Made by a program: the position numbers and the translations under genes
Notes under the pieces: generated by a model
What the model was told of the DNA's origin: nothing
Databases searched by the model: none
Seen by the model: only the letters and a program-made list of their open reading frames with translations
NCBI GenBank assembly: GCA_017854855.1
Contig: JAFMGZ010000034.1
Span: forward strand, 1-38,142
Direction of reading: 5' to 3'
DNA length: 38,142 bases
Source of the DNA: Sulfitobacter sp.
GTDB taxonomy: Bacteria; Pseudomonadota; Alphaproteobacteria; Rhodobacterales; Rhodobacteraceae
Shown: positions 18,531 through 27,034 of the stretch, in pieces
Position numbering within the stretch: position 1 is the stretch's first letter
Layout: every line of letters begins with the position of its first letter

Positions 18531-19318
18531 TCAGTGTCGAAGTCACCGCAACCCGGGGATCGGCACCGCGTGATGCGGGGACCGTCATGTGCGTGGACGA
18601 TGCGCAAAGCATCGGCACCATCGGGGGCGGGGCACTGGAGCATCGCGCCATCGCCACGGCCCGCAGGATGCTCAGGCAAAATCAAAGCGACCTCGAAGAA
18701 ACCCTGCCCCTGGGTCCGGGACTGGGCCAATGTTGCGGCGGATCGGTCAGCCTGCGCTACAGCCGCGCGTCCAAACCCGCCGATGCCATCCGCACGCAGC
18801 CCCTTGATCCTGCCCTGTTGCCCCCTCAGCCTCTGGGCCCTTTGTGGCTATGGGGGGCCGGGCATGTGGGCCGTGCGTTTGTCAGGCTTCTGGGGCCGGT
18901 CCGGGCCTTTGATATTACCTGGATCGACACAGGCCAGGACAGGTTTCCACCCAACCTTCCCCCCCTTGTGACGGCCCTGCCCAGCAGCGACATGCCGCGC
19001 CTTGCCGCCTTTGCGCCCCGCGATGCGCATCACCTGATCTTTACCTATTCCCATGACATCGATCTGGCGCTGTGTGCGGCGCTGCTGGGGCGCGGATTTC
19101 GCTCTTGCGGTGTGATCGGTTCGACCACCAAATGGGCGCGGTTTCAACGCAGGCTGCGCGACAGCGGGCTCGCGCCCGGATCCATAACCTGTCCCATCGG
19201 GGACCCTGCGCAGGGCAAACACCCTGACCAGATCGCCCATTCCACTGTGACTGCGCTCTTGCGCTCTGCCCAATTCCTGCACGATAGTGCCCCAAACCAA
19301 AGCGTGGCCCGCCGATGA
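18521..19318 (+). CDS. xdhC: XdhC molybdenum cofactor chaperone
   Basis: A 265-residue XdhC/CoxI family protein that binds the molybdenum cofactor, promotes its sulfuration and delivers it to XdhB; it is not part of the final enzyme. EVTATRGSAPRDAGTVM near the N-terminus and IGGGALEHRAI are signature segments, and the Rossmann-like half begins LWLWGAGHVGRAFVR; FRSCGVIGSTTKWARF follows. The protein starts almost directly at the conserved strand, with about 15-20 fewer leading residues than most XdhC proteins. An ATG at 18527 would give the same ATGA overlap seen at the neighbouring junctions. Its end overlaps the ABC ATPase gene by 4 bases. Confidence 0.93.
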   Translation: MRMISVEVTATRGSAPRDAGTVMCVDDAQSIGTIGGGALEHRAIATARRMLRQNQSDLEETLPLGPGLGQCCGGSVSLRYSRASKPADAIRTQPLDPALLPPQPLGPLWLWGAGHVGRAFVRLLGPVRAFDITWIDTGQDRFPPNLPPLVTALPSSDMPRLAAFAPRDAHHLIFTYSHDIDLALCAALLGRGFRSCGVIGSTTKWARFQRRLRDSGLAPGSITCPIGDPAQGKHPDQIAHSTVTALLRSAQFLHDSAPNQSVARR

Positions 19319-20835
19319 CCCAAACCCCTCTTCTTGATCTGTCGGGCCTGACCAAAGCCTATCCCGGCGTTGTCGCCAATGACGATGTATCGCTGACCAT
19401 CGCCCCCGGTGAGGTCCATGCGCTCTTGGGGGAGAACGGGGCCGGGAAATCCACGCTGGTGAAAATGATCTACGGGTTGGTCAAACCCGATGCCGGTCAC
19501 ATGAAAATGTTCGGCCAGCCCTTCACCCCGACCGAACCACGGGCCGCGCGGGCTGCGGGCGTCGGCATGGTGTTCCAGCATTTCTCGCTTTTCGACGCGC
19601 TGAGTGTGGCCGAAAACATCGCACTTGGCATGGAAAACGCGCCCAAGATGAACGCGCTCAGCCAGCAGATCCGCGCTGTGTCCGACACCTATGGCCTGCC
19701 CTTGTCACCGGACCGTGTGGTGGGGGACCTGTCGGCGGGCGAACGCCAGCGGGTTGAGATCATCAGGTGCCTCCTGCAAGAGCCAAAGCTGCTGATCATG
19801 GACGAGCCGACAAGTGTTCTGACACCGCAAGAGGTTGAAATCCTGTTCAAAACCCTGCGCAAACTGAGCGCCGAGGGCACGGCGATCCTGTATATCTCGC
19901 ATAAGCTGGAGGAAATCCGCGCGCTATGTGACAGCGCCACGATCCTGCGGCTGGGCAAGGTCGTGGGCCATTGTGTTCCGCGCGAGACATCGGCGCGCGA
20001 CATGGCCGAGATGATGGTGGGGAAATTGCTGCAAACGCCGATGCGCGCGGGCAAGACGCCGGGCGATGTGGTGCTGGAGTTGAAAAACCTGTCGGCAAGA
20101 TCGCCCAGCGCCTTTGGCATGCCTTTGCGTGACATCAGCGTCTGTGTTCAGGCGGGTGAAGTGCTGGGCATTGGCGGTGTTGCGGGCAATGGTCAGGACG
20201 AGCTGCTGGCGGCCCTGTCCGGCGAGATGTTGACCGCCCCCGGCATGGTCAGCTTCAAGGGGCGCGACGTGAGCCTGCTGGGCCCCACACCCCGCCGCAG
20301 CATGGGTATCCTGAGCGCGCCGGAGGAAAGACTGGGCCATGCCGCGGCCCCAGATATGTCGCTGACCGAGAATGCCATGCTGACCGCCGCGGCCCGCGAG
20401 AACCTGGATAGGGGCGGGATGCTGGATTGGGGTGCCGCACGCATCTTTGCCGAGAAGATCATTGAGATCTTTGACGTGCGCACCCCCGGTCCGGGCAATG
20501 CCGCGCGGTCCCTGTCTGGCGGCAACCTGCAGAAATTCGTCATCGGGCGCGAGGTTTTGCAACGGCCTGACCTGCTGGTTGTGAACCAGCCGACATGGGG
20601 GGTTGATGCATCGGCTGCTGCTGCCATCCGGCAGGCTTTGCTGGATCTGGCTGAAAACGGCACGGCACTTGTTGTCATCTCTCAGGACCTCGACGAGCTC
20701 ATGGAAACCTCAGACCGGTTTGCGGCCTTGAACGAGGGCCGTCTGTCCCCGCCGCGCCCTGCACAGGGGCTGACGGTGGATGAGATCGGATTGATGATGG
20801 GCGGGGCGCACGGCATGGAGGTGGCACATGTGTAA
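19315..20835 (+). CDS. ABC transporter ATPase, nucleoside/purine type (duplicated)
   Basis: A 506-residue tandem ATPase of the type that powers sugar and nucleoside (BMP-dependent) importers. Domain 1 has Walker A GENGAGKST (39-47), LSAGERQRVEI and Walker B LLIMDEPTSVL. Domain 2 has a degenerate Walker A (GVAGNGQDEL), the signature SGGNLQKF and LVVNQPTWGVD where the usual Walker B acid is replaced, as is normal for this group. It sits at the cytoplasmic face with the two permeases encoded next. Its ATG overlaps the xdhC stop by 4 bases. Related systems include B. subtilis NupNOPQ and streptococcal RnsABCD; the exact solute is inferred from the linkage with xdh. Confidence 0.93.
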   Translation: MTQTPLLDLSGLTKAYPGVVANDDVSLTIAPGEVHALLGENGAGKSTLVKMIYGLVKPDAGHMKMFGQPFTPTEPRAARAAGVGMVFQHFSLFDALSVAENIALGMENAPKMNALSQQIRAVSDTYGLPLSPDRVVGDLSAGERQRVEIIRCLLQEPKLLIMDEPTSVLTPQEVEILFKTLRKLSAEGTAILYISHKLEEIRALCDSATILRLGKVVGHCVPRETSARDMAEMMVGKLLQTPMRAGKTPGDVVLELKNLSARSPSAFGMPLRDISVCVQAGEVLGIGGVAGNGQDELLAALSGEMLTAPGMVSFKGRDVSLLGPTPRRSMGILSAPEERLGHAAAPDMSLTENAMLTAAARENLDRGGMLDWGAARIFAEKIIEIFDVRTPGPGNAARSLSGGNLQKFVIGREVLQRPDLLVVNQPTWGVDASAAAAIRQALLDLAENGTALVVISQDLDELMETSDRFAALNEGRLSPPRPAQGLTVDEIGLMMGGAHGMEVAHV

Positions 20836-20883
20836 TCTGTTGCGCCGTGAGTTTAAGGGGCAAGATGAAAAGGGGTGGCAGTT

Positions 20884-21966
20884 GTGATCAGATTGGAAAA
20901 ACGCCCCCAGCCCAGCCGTGCATTTTCGCTGGCCACACCGCTTTTGGCGGTGCTTGCGACGATGTTTTTCGGCGGGCTGCTGTTTTTCGCGCTGGGCAAG
21001 GACCCGCTGGCGTCGATCCAGACGATTTTCTGGGAGCCGTTGTTTGGTGAATTTTCGTTCTTTTATCGGCCCCAGTTGCTGATCAAGGGGGCACCGCTGG
21101 TCTTGATCGCCATTGGTCTGAGCCTGGGCTTCAAGGCCGGCATCTGGAACATCGGGGCGGAGGGGCAATATATCATGGGTGCCCTTTTTGGTGCCGGTGT
21201 TGGGCTGGCGTTCTACCCGGTGGAGGGATTTTATGTCTTTCCGTTGATGGTGCTGGCCGGCGCTTTTGGTGGCTGGCTCTGGGCGATGATACCTGCGCTG
21301 CTCAAGGTGAAATTCGGCACGAATGAAATTCTGGTCTCCTTGATGCTGGTCTATGTTGCCGAGCAGTTCCTAGCGTCCATGTCGCTGGGGCTGATGAAGA
21401 ACCCCGAGGGATTCGGCTTTCCGGGGTCGCGGAACCTGCAGCAATATGCCAGTGCCCATAACGCCGATCTGATCGCGGGCACGGGCATGCATTGGGGGGT
21501 CGTGGCGGCGATGATCGCGGTGATCTTTGCCTATGTCTTGTTGACCAAGCATCGGCTTGGGTTTGCCATCCGCGTCACCGGCGAGGCCCCGAGGGCTGCG
21601 AAATTCTCGGGCGTGAACCCGACGCGACTGGTGCTGATCTGCATGGGGATGTCGGGGCTGCTGGCCGGTCTTGCGGGGTTGTTCGAGGTCTCTGGGCCTG
21701 CGGGGCAGGTCACCATCGACTTTAACGTGGGCTACGGGTTTACCGCGATTATCGTGGCCTTTCTGGGCCGGTTGCATCCGGTGGGCATTCTGCTGGCCGG
21801 TTTGTTGATGGCGCTGACCTATATCGGGGGCGACATCGCGCAGTCCAAGCTGGGCCTGCCTGCAGCAGCCATCCAGGTGTTTCAGGGGATGTTGTTGTTT
21901 TTCCTGCTGGCGCTGGACATGTTCACCAATTACCGGCTGCGCCTTGGCCGGACGGAGGCTGCGTGA
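20884..21966 (+). CDS. ABC transporter permease 1, nucleoside/purine type
   Basis: A 360-residue inner-membrane permease of the branched-chain/nucleoside type (BPD_transp_2, NupP-like) with about nine hydrophobic helices. Typical pieces are LGFKAGIWNIGAEGQYIMGA, KVKFGTNEILVSLMLVYVA and GYGFTAIIVAFLGRLHPVG. The start is taken as the GTG at 20884 because AAAAGGGG ends 8 bases ahead of it; a GTG at 20875 lies inside that ribosome site. A 48-base spacer separates it from the ATPase gene, while it overlaps the next permease by one base. Codon use is G-richer than in xdhAB. Confidence 0.93.
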   Translation: MIRLEKRPQPSRAFSLATPLLAVLATMFFGGLLFFALGKDPLASIQTIFWEPLFGEFSFFYRPQLLIKGAPLVLIAIGLSLGFKAGIWNIGAEGQYIMGALFGAGVGLAFYPVEGFYVFPLMVLAGAFGGWLWAMIPALLKVKFGTNEILVSLMLVYVAEQFLASMSLGLMKNPEGFGFPGSRNLQQYASAHNADLIAGTGMHWGVVAAMIAVIFAYVLLTKHRLGFAIRVTGEAPRAAKFSGVNPTRLVLICMGMSGLLAGLAGLFEVSGPAGQVTIDFNVGYGFTAIIVAFLGRLHPVGILLAGLLMALTYIGGDIAQSKLGLPAAAIQVFQGMLLFFLLALDMFTNYRLRLGRTEAA

Positions 21967-22886
21967 TGGACCTTTCTGCGATCAATCCGATCCTGTTTAT
22001 CGCAGGTTTTCTGGTGGCCGCGACCCCGCTGATCTTTGCCGCCATTGGCGAGTTGGTCACCGAGAAGGCGGGCGTTCTGAACCTGGGCGTTGAGGGGATG
22101 ATGATCACCGGGGCCATCTGCGGTTTTGCCATCGCGGTTGAGACGGGCTCGCCCTTGATGGGCTTTGCCGCGGCGGCGGTGGGCGGGGCGCTGCTGAGCC
22201 TGCTCTTTGCCTTTTTGACGCAAGTAACACTGGCCAATCAGGTGGCATCCGGTCTGGCGCTGACTTTGTTCGGATTGGGATTGTCCGCGCTTTTGGGCCA
22301 GTCTTATGTTGGGATAAAACCACCACGTTTGGGGGACATGAACTTTGGACCGCTGGCCGATATTCCCGTGTTGGGTCCGATCCTGTTTACCCATGATATC
22401 ATCCTTTACCTGGGCTTTGCGCTGGTTGCTGCGACCTGGGCGGTGCTGAAATTCACCCGCGCGGGGCTGATCCTGCGGGCAGTGGGCGAAAGCCATGATG
22501 CGGCCCATGCGCTGGGATACAAGGTGGTGCGCATCCGCACGCTGGCGATCATGTTCGGCGGGGCCTGTGCGGGTCTGGGCGGGGCCTACATCAGCCTGAT
22601 CCGGGTACCGCAATGGACCGAAGGAATGACCGCCGGGGTGGGCTGGATCGCGCTGGCGCTGGTGGTCTTTGCCAGCTGGAAACCCTGGCGGCTGTTGCTG
22701 GGTGCCTATCTTTTTGGCGGGATCACTCAATTGCAGCTCAATCTGCAAGGGGTGGGCGTTGCCATTCCGGTGGAGTATCTGGCAATGTCGCCTTATCTGA
22801 TCACGATCATCGTTCTGGTGATCTTGTCGCGGGACAAGTCTGCCGCTCCGGCATGTCTTGGCCGCACCTTCCATGCCTCATCATAG
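21966..22886 (+). CDS. ABC transporter permease 2, nucleoside/purine type
   Basis: A 306-residue second permease (NupQ-like) with about eight hydrophobic helices. It shows PLIFAAIGELVTEKAGVLNLGVEGMMITGA at the N-terminus, LANQVASGLALTLFGLGLSALLG in the middle and GMTAGVGWIALALVVFASWKP in the C-terminal half, all usual for this family. The ATG shares its A with the TGA of permease 1; a GTG three bases earlier is an alternative. The gene ends near positively charged residues. It forms the heterodimeric membrane channel with permease 1. Confidence 0.93.
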   Translation: MDLSAINPILFIAGFLVAATPLIFAAIGELVTEKAGVLNLGVEGMMITGAICGFAIAVETGSPLMGFAAAAVGGALLSLLFAFLTQVTLANQVASGLALTLFGLGLSALLGQSYVGIKPPRLGDMNFGPLADIPVLGPILFTHDIILYLGFALVAATWAVLKFTRAGLILRAVGESHDAAHALGYKVVRIRTLAIMFGGACAGLGGAYISLIRVPQWTEGMTAGVGWIALALVVFASWKPWRLLLGAYLFGGITQLQLNLQGVGVAIPVEYLAMSPYLITIIVLVILSRDKSAAPACLGRTFHASS

Positions 22887-22916
22887 GGGCCAATCTGCAA
22901 ACGCCCCTCAAGGGCG
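22885..22916 (+). promoter_or_regulatory. Two mutually exclusive stems ahead of the BMP gene
   Basis: In the 48-base gap AGGGGC (22885-22890) can pair with GCCCCT (22903-22908), or CGCCC (22902-22906) with GGGCG (22912-22916); the two share bases and cannot coexist. They lie just before the GGGGAA ribosome site of the binding-protein gene. It may stabilise or process the mRNA so that binding protein is made in excess, as is common for such operons. Confidence 0.35.
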
Positions 22917-22934
22917 ATCAAACTGGGGAATAGA

Positions 22935-24008
22935 ATGAAACTCACCAAACTCCTGACAACTGCCGCTGTGGCACTGGGTCTGGCGACAACCGCCATGGCC
23001 CAAGACAAGACCAAGGTCGGCTTTGTCTATGTCGGCCCAATCGGCGATGGCGGCTGGACGTATGAGCATGACAAGGGCCGGTTGGCCGTCGAAGAGGCCT
23101 TTGGCGACAAGGTTGAGACTGTCTATGTCGAATCCGTGGCCGAAGGTCCCGATTCAGAGCGTGTGATGACGCAGATGGCCCTCGATGGTGCCGATCTGAT
23201 CTTTACCACGTCCTTTGGCTATATGGACCCGACAATCAACGTCGCGGCCAAATTCCCGAATGTGAAGTTTGAACATGCGACCGGCTACAAACGTGCCGAC
23301 AACGTATCAACATATTCCGCGCGTTTCTATGAGGGCCGCGCCATTCAGGGCCATATCGCGGGCCGGATGACCAAGTCCAACATCATCGGCTACATCGGGT
23401 CCTACCCGATCCCCGAAGTGATCAGGGGCATCAACTCTGCCTTCATTCACGCGCGCAAGGCAAACCCTGACGTCCAGTTCAAGATCGTCTGGGCCTACAC
23501 ATGGTTTGACCCGGCAAAAGAGGCGGATGCGGCCAAGGTTCTGATCGAACAGGGTGCCGATGTCGTGCTGCAGCACACCGATTCCACCGCGCCACAGGCC
23601 GCAGCACAAGAAGCCGGTAACGTGATCACCTTTGGTCAGGCATCGGATATGGCGCAATACGCGCCCTTCCCACGGGTTTCTTCCATCATTGATGACTGGG
23701 CACCCTATTACATCGCGCGCACAAAGGCGGTCATGGATGGCACCTGGACCAGCACCGATACATGGGATGGTATTGGCGCGGGCATGGTCGGCATCGGTGA
23801 AATTTCCGACGCGGTCCCAGCGGACGTAAAAGCCGAGGCACTGGCGCTGAAAGCCTCCTTGGCGGATGGATCCTACCACGCCTTCACCGGCCCGCTGAAC
23901 AAGCAAGACGGCACGCCCTTCCTTGCTGCTGGCGAAGTGGCTGATGACGGCACATTGGCTGGCATGAACTTCTATGTCGAAGGCATCGAAGGCGACATCC
24001 CGCAATAA
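22935..24008 (+). CDS. BMP-family ABC transporter substrate-binding protein
   Basis: A 357-residue periplasmic binding protein of the BMP/PnrA family, which binds purine nucleosides or related solutes. The first 22 residues form a signal peptide (MKLTKLLTTAAVALGLATTAMA) cut before QDK; the AMAQ site has no lipobox cysteine, so it is a free periplasmic protein. The mature part has VGFVYVGPIGDGGWTYEHDKGR, a family hallmark, then DLIFTTSFGYMDPTINVAAKFP and the conserved GYIGSYPIPEVIRGINSF-like segment. GGGGAA precedes the ATG. It is the last gene of the xdh-transporter operon, followed by a strong terminator. Confidence 0.94.
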   Translation: MKLTKLLTTAAVALGLATTAMAQDKTKVGFVYVGPIGDGGWTYEHDKGRLAVEEAFGDKVETVYVESVAEGPDSERVMTQMALDGADLIFTTSFGYMDPTINVAAKFPNVKFEHATGYKRADNVSTYSARFYEGRAIQGHIAGRMTKSNIIGYIGSYPIPEVIRGINSAFIHARKANPDVQFKIVWAYTWFDPAKEADAAKVLIEQGADVVLQHTDSTAPQAAAQEAGNVITFGQASDMAQYAPFPRVSSIIDDWAPYYIARTKAVMDGTWTSTDTWDGIGAGMVGIGEISDAVPADVKAEALALKASLADGSYHAFTGPLNKQDGTPFLAAGEVADDGTLAGMNFYVEGIEGDIPQ

Positions 24009-24031
24009 GCGCGGATCACCCAGAAACGCCC

Positions 24032-24062
24032 AAAGGGCCGGCAGTTTTGCCGGCCCTTTTTT
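24032..24062 (+). terminator. Intrinsic terminator of the xdh-transporter operon
   Basis: GGGCCGGCA (24035-24043), loop GTTT and TGCCGGCCC (24048-24056) form a perfect 9-bp stem followed by six T residues, with A residues before the stem. It lies 27 bases after the BMP stop and is the clearest Rho-independent terminator in the window. Confidence 0.93.
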
Positions 24063-24225
24063 GTGGTATCACGCTGATCCTCGTTGCAACCGCACATGCC
24101 AATGCGTCAAGCCTTTCGCCAAATTCCGAAATTCCAGTCCTTTTGAGAAGTGCTTTATCTTTCGGGACACGAGCGGATAGAGTTGGCTTACGCCACCCCC
24201 ACACCCTCAAGGAAAGCCGCGTCAT

Positions 24226-24834
24226 ATGATCAAGTTGCACCACCTGAACCGCTCTCGCTCTCACCGTATCTTCTGGCTGCTGGAAGAACTGGGTCAGCCC
24301 TATGAGGTGGTCCGCTATGCCCGCGATGCCAAGACCAACCTCGCCCCGCCAGAGTTGCTGCAGGTGCATCCTCTTGGCAAATCCCCGATGATCGAAATCG
24401 ACGGGCAGCTGGTCACCGAAAGTGCCGCGATCGTCGAAACCCTGTGCCGGCGGTTTGCCCCACAGATGATCCCCGCGGCAGATAGCCAGGACCATACCCG
24501 CCATCTGGAGCTGATGCATTTCGCCGAAGGGTCAGCGATGATCCCGATACTGCTGAACCTTTATGTCGGCCGGTTGGGCGCGGCAGGCGCGCCATTGCAT
24601 CCGCGCATCAACGCCGAACTGGACAGCCATTTCAGCTATATGAACGGGCTGATCCGCCCCTCTGGCCATTTTGTTCTGGATGAACTGTCCGCAGCCGACA
24701 TCATGCTCAGCTTTCCCGCAGAGATCGCGATGCGCATGGGGCGCGCTGCCGATTTTCCCGCGCTTGAAAGCTTTGTAAAGATGATAGAGGCGCGACCTGC
24801 CTATCAGCGCACTGTCGAAAAGGGCAACGATTAA
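24226..24834 (+). CDS. Glutathione S-transferase family protein
   Basis: A 202-residue two-domain GST-like protein. The thioredoxin-like N-terminal domain (MIKLHHLNRSRSHRIFWLLEELGQPYEV) includes the cis-proline region LGKSPMIEIDGQ and the glutathione-binding ESAAIVETL; the helical C-terminal domain includes DELSAADIMLSFP, the usual capping motif. It would conjugate or bind glutathione in the cytosol; the substrate is unknown. AAGGAAAG lies 10 bases ahead of the ATG. It stands after the terminator at 24032-24062, so has its own promoter in the 24063-24225 gap, where none was firmly placed. Confidence 0.88.
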   Translation: MIKLHHLNRSRSHRIFWLLEELGQPYEVVRYARDAKTNLAPPELLQVHPLGKSPMIEIDGQLVTESAAIVETLCRRFAPQMIPAADSQDHTRHLELMHFAEGSAMIPILLNLYVGRLGAAGAPLHPRINAELDSHFSYMNGLIRPSGHFVLDELSAADIMLSFPAEIAMRMGRAADFPALESFVKMIEARPAYQRTVEKGND

Positions 24835-24883
24835 GACGCGCCGCGAAAAAAACCGCTAGATCACATGCCGCTTGAGGCGCTGA

Positions 24884-24913
24884 AACCTCTGATGGCAGGC
24901 CGCATCAGGGGTT
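24884..24913 (+). terminator. Inverted repeat after the GST gene
   Basis: AACCTCTGATG (24884-24894) pairs with CATCAGGGGTT (24903-24913) at 10 of 11 positions around an 8-base loop. It lies 50 bases past the GST stop. There is no U-run, so it may be a weak terminator, or an operator for the next operon. Confidence 0.4.
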
Positions 24914-25019
24914 CAGGGCCGTTTGAAACCATTCCGGGGCCAGGGTCCACTCTTCCTGCGCCCCCAGATGTCAAAGTCTGGAATTGAACCTTTCGCCGGG
25001 TCATGCCACCAATTGGATT

Positions 25020-25958
25020 ATGAAACACACACTCACCAGTCCCAGCGGCGTCCCCGCAAGCCGCCTTGCCTTTGGCACCATGCAATTTGGGGGCCGCGCG
25101 GGTGCCGCGCAGTCCCAGGCCATGTTCGAGACCTGCCTGGCCGCAGGCATCACCCATTTCGACACCGCGCATGTCTATACGGATGGCGCGTCCGAGACCT
25201 TGCTTGGCTCCTTTCTGGGCGACCGCCGCGATGACCTGATCATCGCGACCAAGGCTGCCTATACAGGCGGTGCCTCGCGCGAGAATATCCTTAGTTCTGC
25301 CGAAACCTCGCGCAGCCGTATGCAGATTGACACGCTTGACGTGCTCTACCTGCACCGGTTTGACCCCGACACCGATATGAACGAAAGCTTTGGGGCCTTT
25401 GCAGACCTCAAGGCCAAAGGTCATATCCGCCACATCGGCTTGTCCAACTTTGCCGCCTGGCAGGTGGTTCAGGCCGCAGGCATCGCCGCCAAATTCGATC
25501 TGGACGTCGCGGTGATCCAACCCATGTACAACCTCGTCAAACGCCAGGCCGAAGTTGAGATCCTGCCGATGGCCGATGATCTGGGCATCCTTGTTGCGCC
25601 CTATTCGCCCCTGGGCGGTGGTCTGCTGACCGGAAAATACAGCACCGGCGATGCGGGCCGCCTGACCGAAGATGATCGCTATGCCGCGCGATACGGGTTG
25701 GACAGTATGCATGCCACAGCATCCGCCCTGACGGCCCTGGGGGCCGAAATGGGCATTCATCCGGCCACCCTTGCGGTGGCATGGGCCGCCCATCACCCGA
25801 CGGGGCCCAGCCCCATCATCTCGGCCCGTTCAGCCGCGCAATTGGCCCCCTCCCTTGCCGCTTTGACATTCGATATGTCCCAAGACCTCTATGACCGGAT
25901 CGCGGCACTGTCGGTCAGGCCACCCCCGGCAACAGACCGGCTGGAAGAACAGGAATGA
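25020..25958 (+). CDS. Aldo/keto reductase
   Basis: A 312-residue NADPH-dependent aldo/keto reductase. The catalytic tetrad is visible: D48 in HFDTAHVY, Y53, K78 in IATKAAY and H112 in YLHRFDPD. The cofactor-binding part near the C-terminus includes YSPLGGGLLTGKY and SPIISARSAAQL. The sequence resembles the YajO/perakine-reductase-like branch of the family; the substrate is unknown. ATG at 25020 is chosen; the ribosome site is weak. The last ATGA overlaps the next gene by 4 bases, so it leads a three-gene unit with a flavoprotein and a methyltransferase. Confidence 0.9.
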   Translation: MKHTLTSPSGVPASRLAFGTMQFGGRAGAAQSQAMFETCLAAGITHFDTAHVYTDGASETLLGSFLGDRRDDLIIATKAAYTGGASRENILSSAETSRSRMQIDTLDVLYLHRFDPDTDMNESFGAFADLKAKGHIRHIGLSNFAAWQVVQAAGIAAKFDLDVAVIQPMYNLVKRQAEVEILPMADDLGILVAPYSPLGGGLLTGKYSTGDAGRLTEDDRYAARYGLDSMHATASALTALGAEMGIHPATLAVAWAAHHPTGPSPIISARSAAQLAPSLAALTFDMSQDLYDRIAALSVRPPPATDRLEEQE

Positions 25959-27034
25959 CCGATATCATCGTCGTCGGCGGGGGCATTGCAGGCCTGTCGG
26001 CGGCGGCACGACTGGCCCCCCACGCAAAGGTGACACTGCTGGAGCAGGAAAGCAGCACCGGCTATCACACCTCTGGCCGCTCAGCGGCATTGTTCGAGGA
26101 AAACTACGGCCTGCCCAGCACGGTCGCCCTGAACACCGCAAGCAAGGATTACCACAATGAGGCAAACGGCGGATACCTCAGCCCCCGTGGGTTTCTGATC
26201 ATCGGCCAAGCCCATGAGAAAGACGCCTTTGACACGGATTCAACGACTTTGGGGGCAGATCCCATTACCGCCGATCAGGCGCTTGAGATGGTCCCGATCC
26301 TGAACCGCGCGCGCCTGGCCTATGCGGGCTATCACGCTGATGCCTTCGACATTGATACCGACCGTTTGATGCAAGATTTCATCCGCGAGATCCGCCAGAA
26401 CGGCGGGCAGATCGTGACCAAGGCCCCTGTCACCGCGATTGCCCGCCGCGCATCGGGCTGGGATGTGACGGCGGGCGGGGCCGCCTATCGCGCGGCCAAA
26501 CTGGTCAATGCGGCAGGTGCCTGGGCCGATCAAATCGCACAGATGGCCGGGATTGCCCCCATAGGCATCACGCCATGCCGCCGCTCCATGGCGCGCATCC
26601 CCGCACCGGGGGGATATGATGTTTCGCGCTGGCCGATGTTCTTTGGCGTGGGTGAAACATGGTACGCCAAACCCGATGCCGGTGCCTTGCTGGTCTCTCC
26701 GGCCGAAGAAGACCCGGTTGAGCCGCAGGATGCTTGGGCCGATGACATGGTTCTGGCCACCGGTATCGCGCGCTACGAGGAAATGGTGACCCAGCCGGTC
26801 ACGCGGCTGTTGACCTCATGGGCCGGGCTGCGCAGCTTTGCGCCCGACCGCGCGCTGGTGCTGGGGCCTGATCCGTCGGACCCCGATTTCATCTGGTCCG
26901 CCGGTCAGGGCGGTTACGGATTTCAAACCGCCCCCGCGGCCTCGCAGCTGGTGGCCGATCTGACCCTTGGTCACCGCGCGGTGCTGCCTGCGCATATCAT
27001 CGCGCAACTTGTCCCCGACAGGCTGCGGGTTTGA
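25955..27034 (+). CDS. FAD-dependent D-amino-acid (D-arginine-like) dehydrogenase
   Basis: A 359-residue DAO-family flavoprotein. It has the FAD-binding IIVVGGGIAGLSAAARL at residues 4-20, GYHTSGRSAALFEENYG, and near the C-terminus WAGLRSFAPDRALVLG followed by WSAGQGGYGFQT. These agree closely with what I recall of Pseudomonas D-arginine dehydrogenase (DauA), including the active-site YHxxGRSA and the substrate arginine in GLRSF. It most likely oxidises a D-amino acid to the 2-oxo acid. It starts in the ATGA overlap with the aldo/keto reductase and shares TTGA with the next gene. The specificity for D-arginine is only a guess. Confidence 0.85.
   Translation: MTDIIVVGGGIAGLSAAARLAPHAKVTLLEQESSTGYHTSGRSAALFEENYGLPSTVALNTASKDYHNEANGGYLSPRGFLIIGQAHEKDAFDTDSTTLGADPITADQALEMVPILNRARLAYAGYHADAFDIDTDRLMQDFIREIRQNGGQIVTKAPVTAIARRASGWDVTAGGAAYRAAKLVNAAGAWADQIAQMAGIAPIGITPCRRSMARIPAPGGYDVSRWPMFFGVGETWYAKPDAGALLVSPAEEDPVEPQDAWADDMVLATGIARYEEMVTQPVTRLLTSWAGLRSFAPDRALVLGPDPSDPDFIWSAGQGGYGFQTAPAASQLVADLTLGHRAVLPAHIIAQLVPDRLRV

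Noticed and set aside
24861..25796. 311-codon minus-strand frame over the aldo/keto reductase
   Set aside because: Antisense shadow; the reductase has all four catalytic residues.
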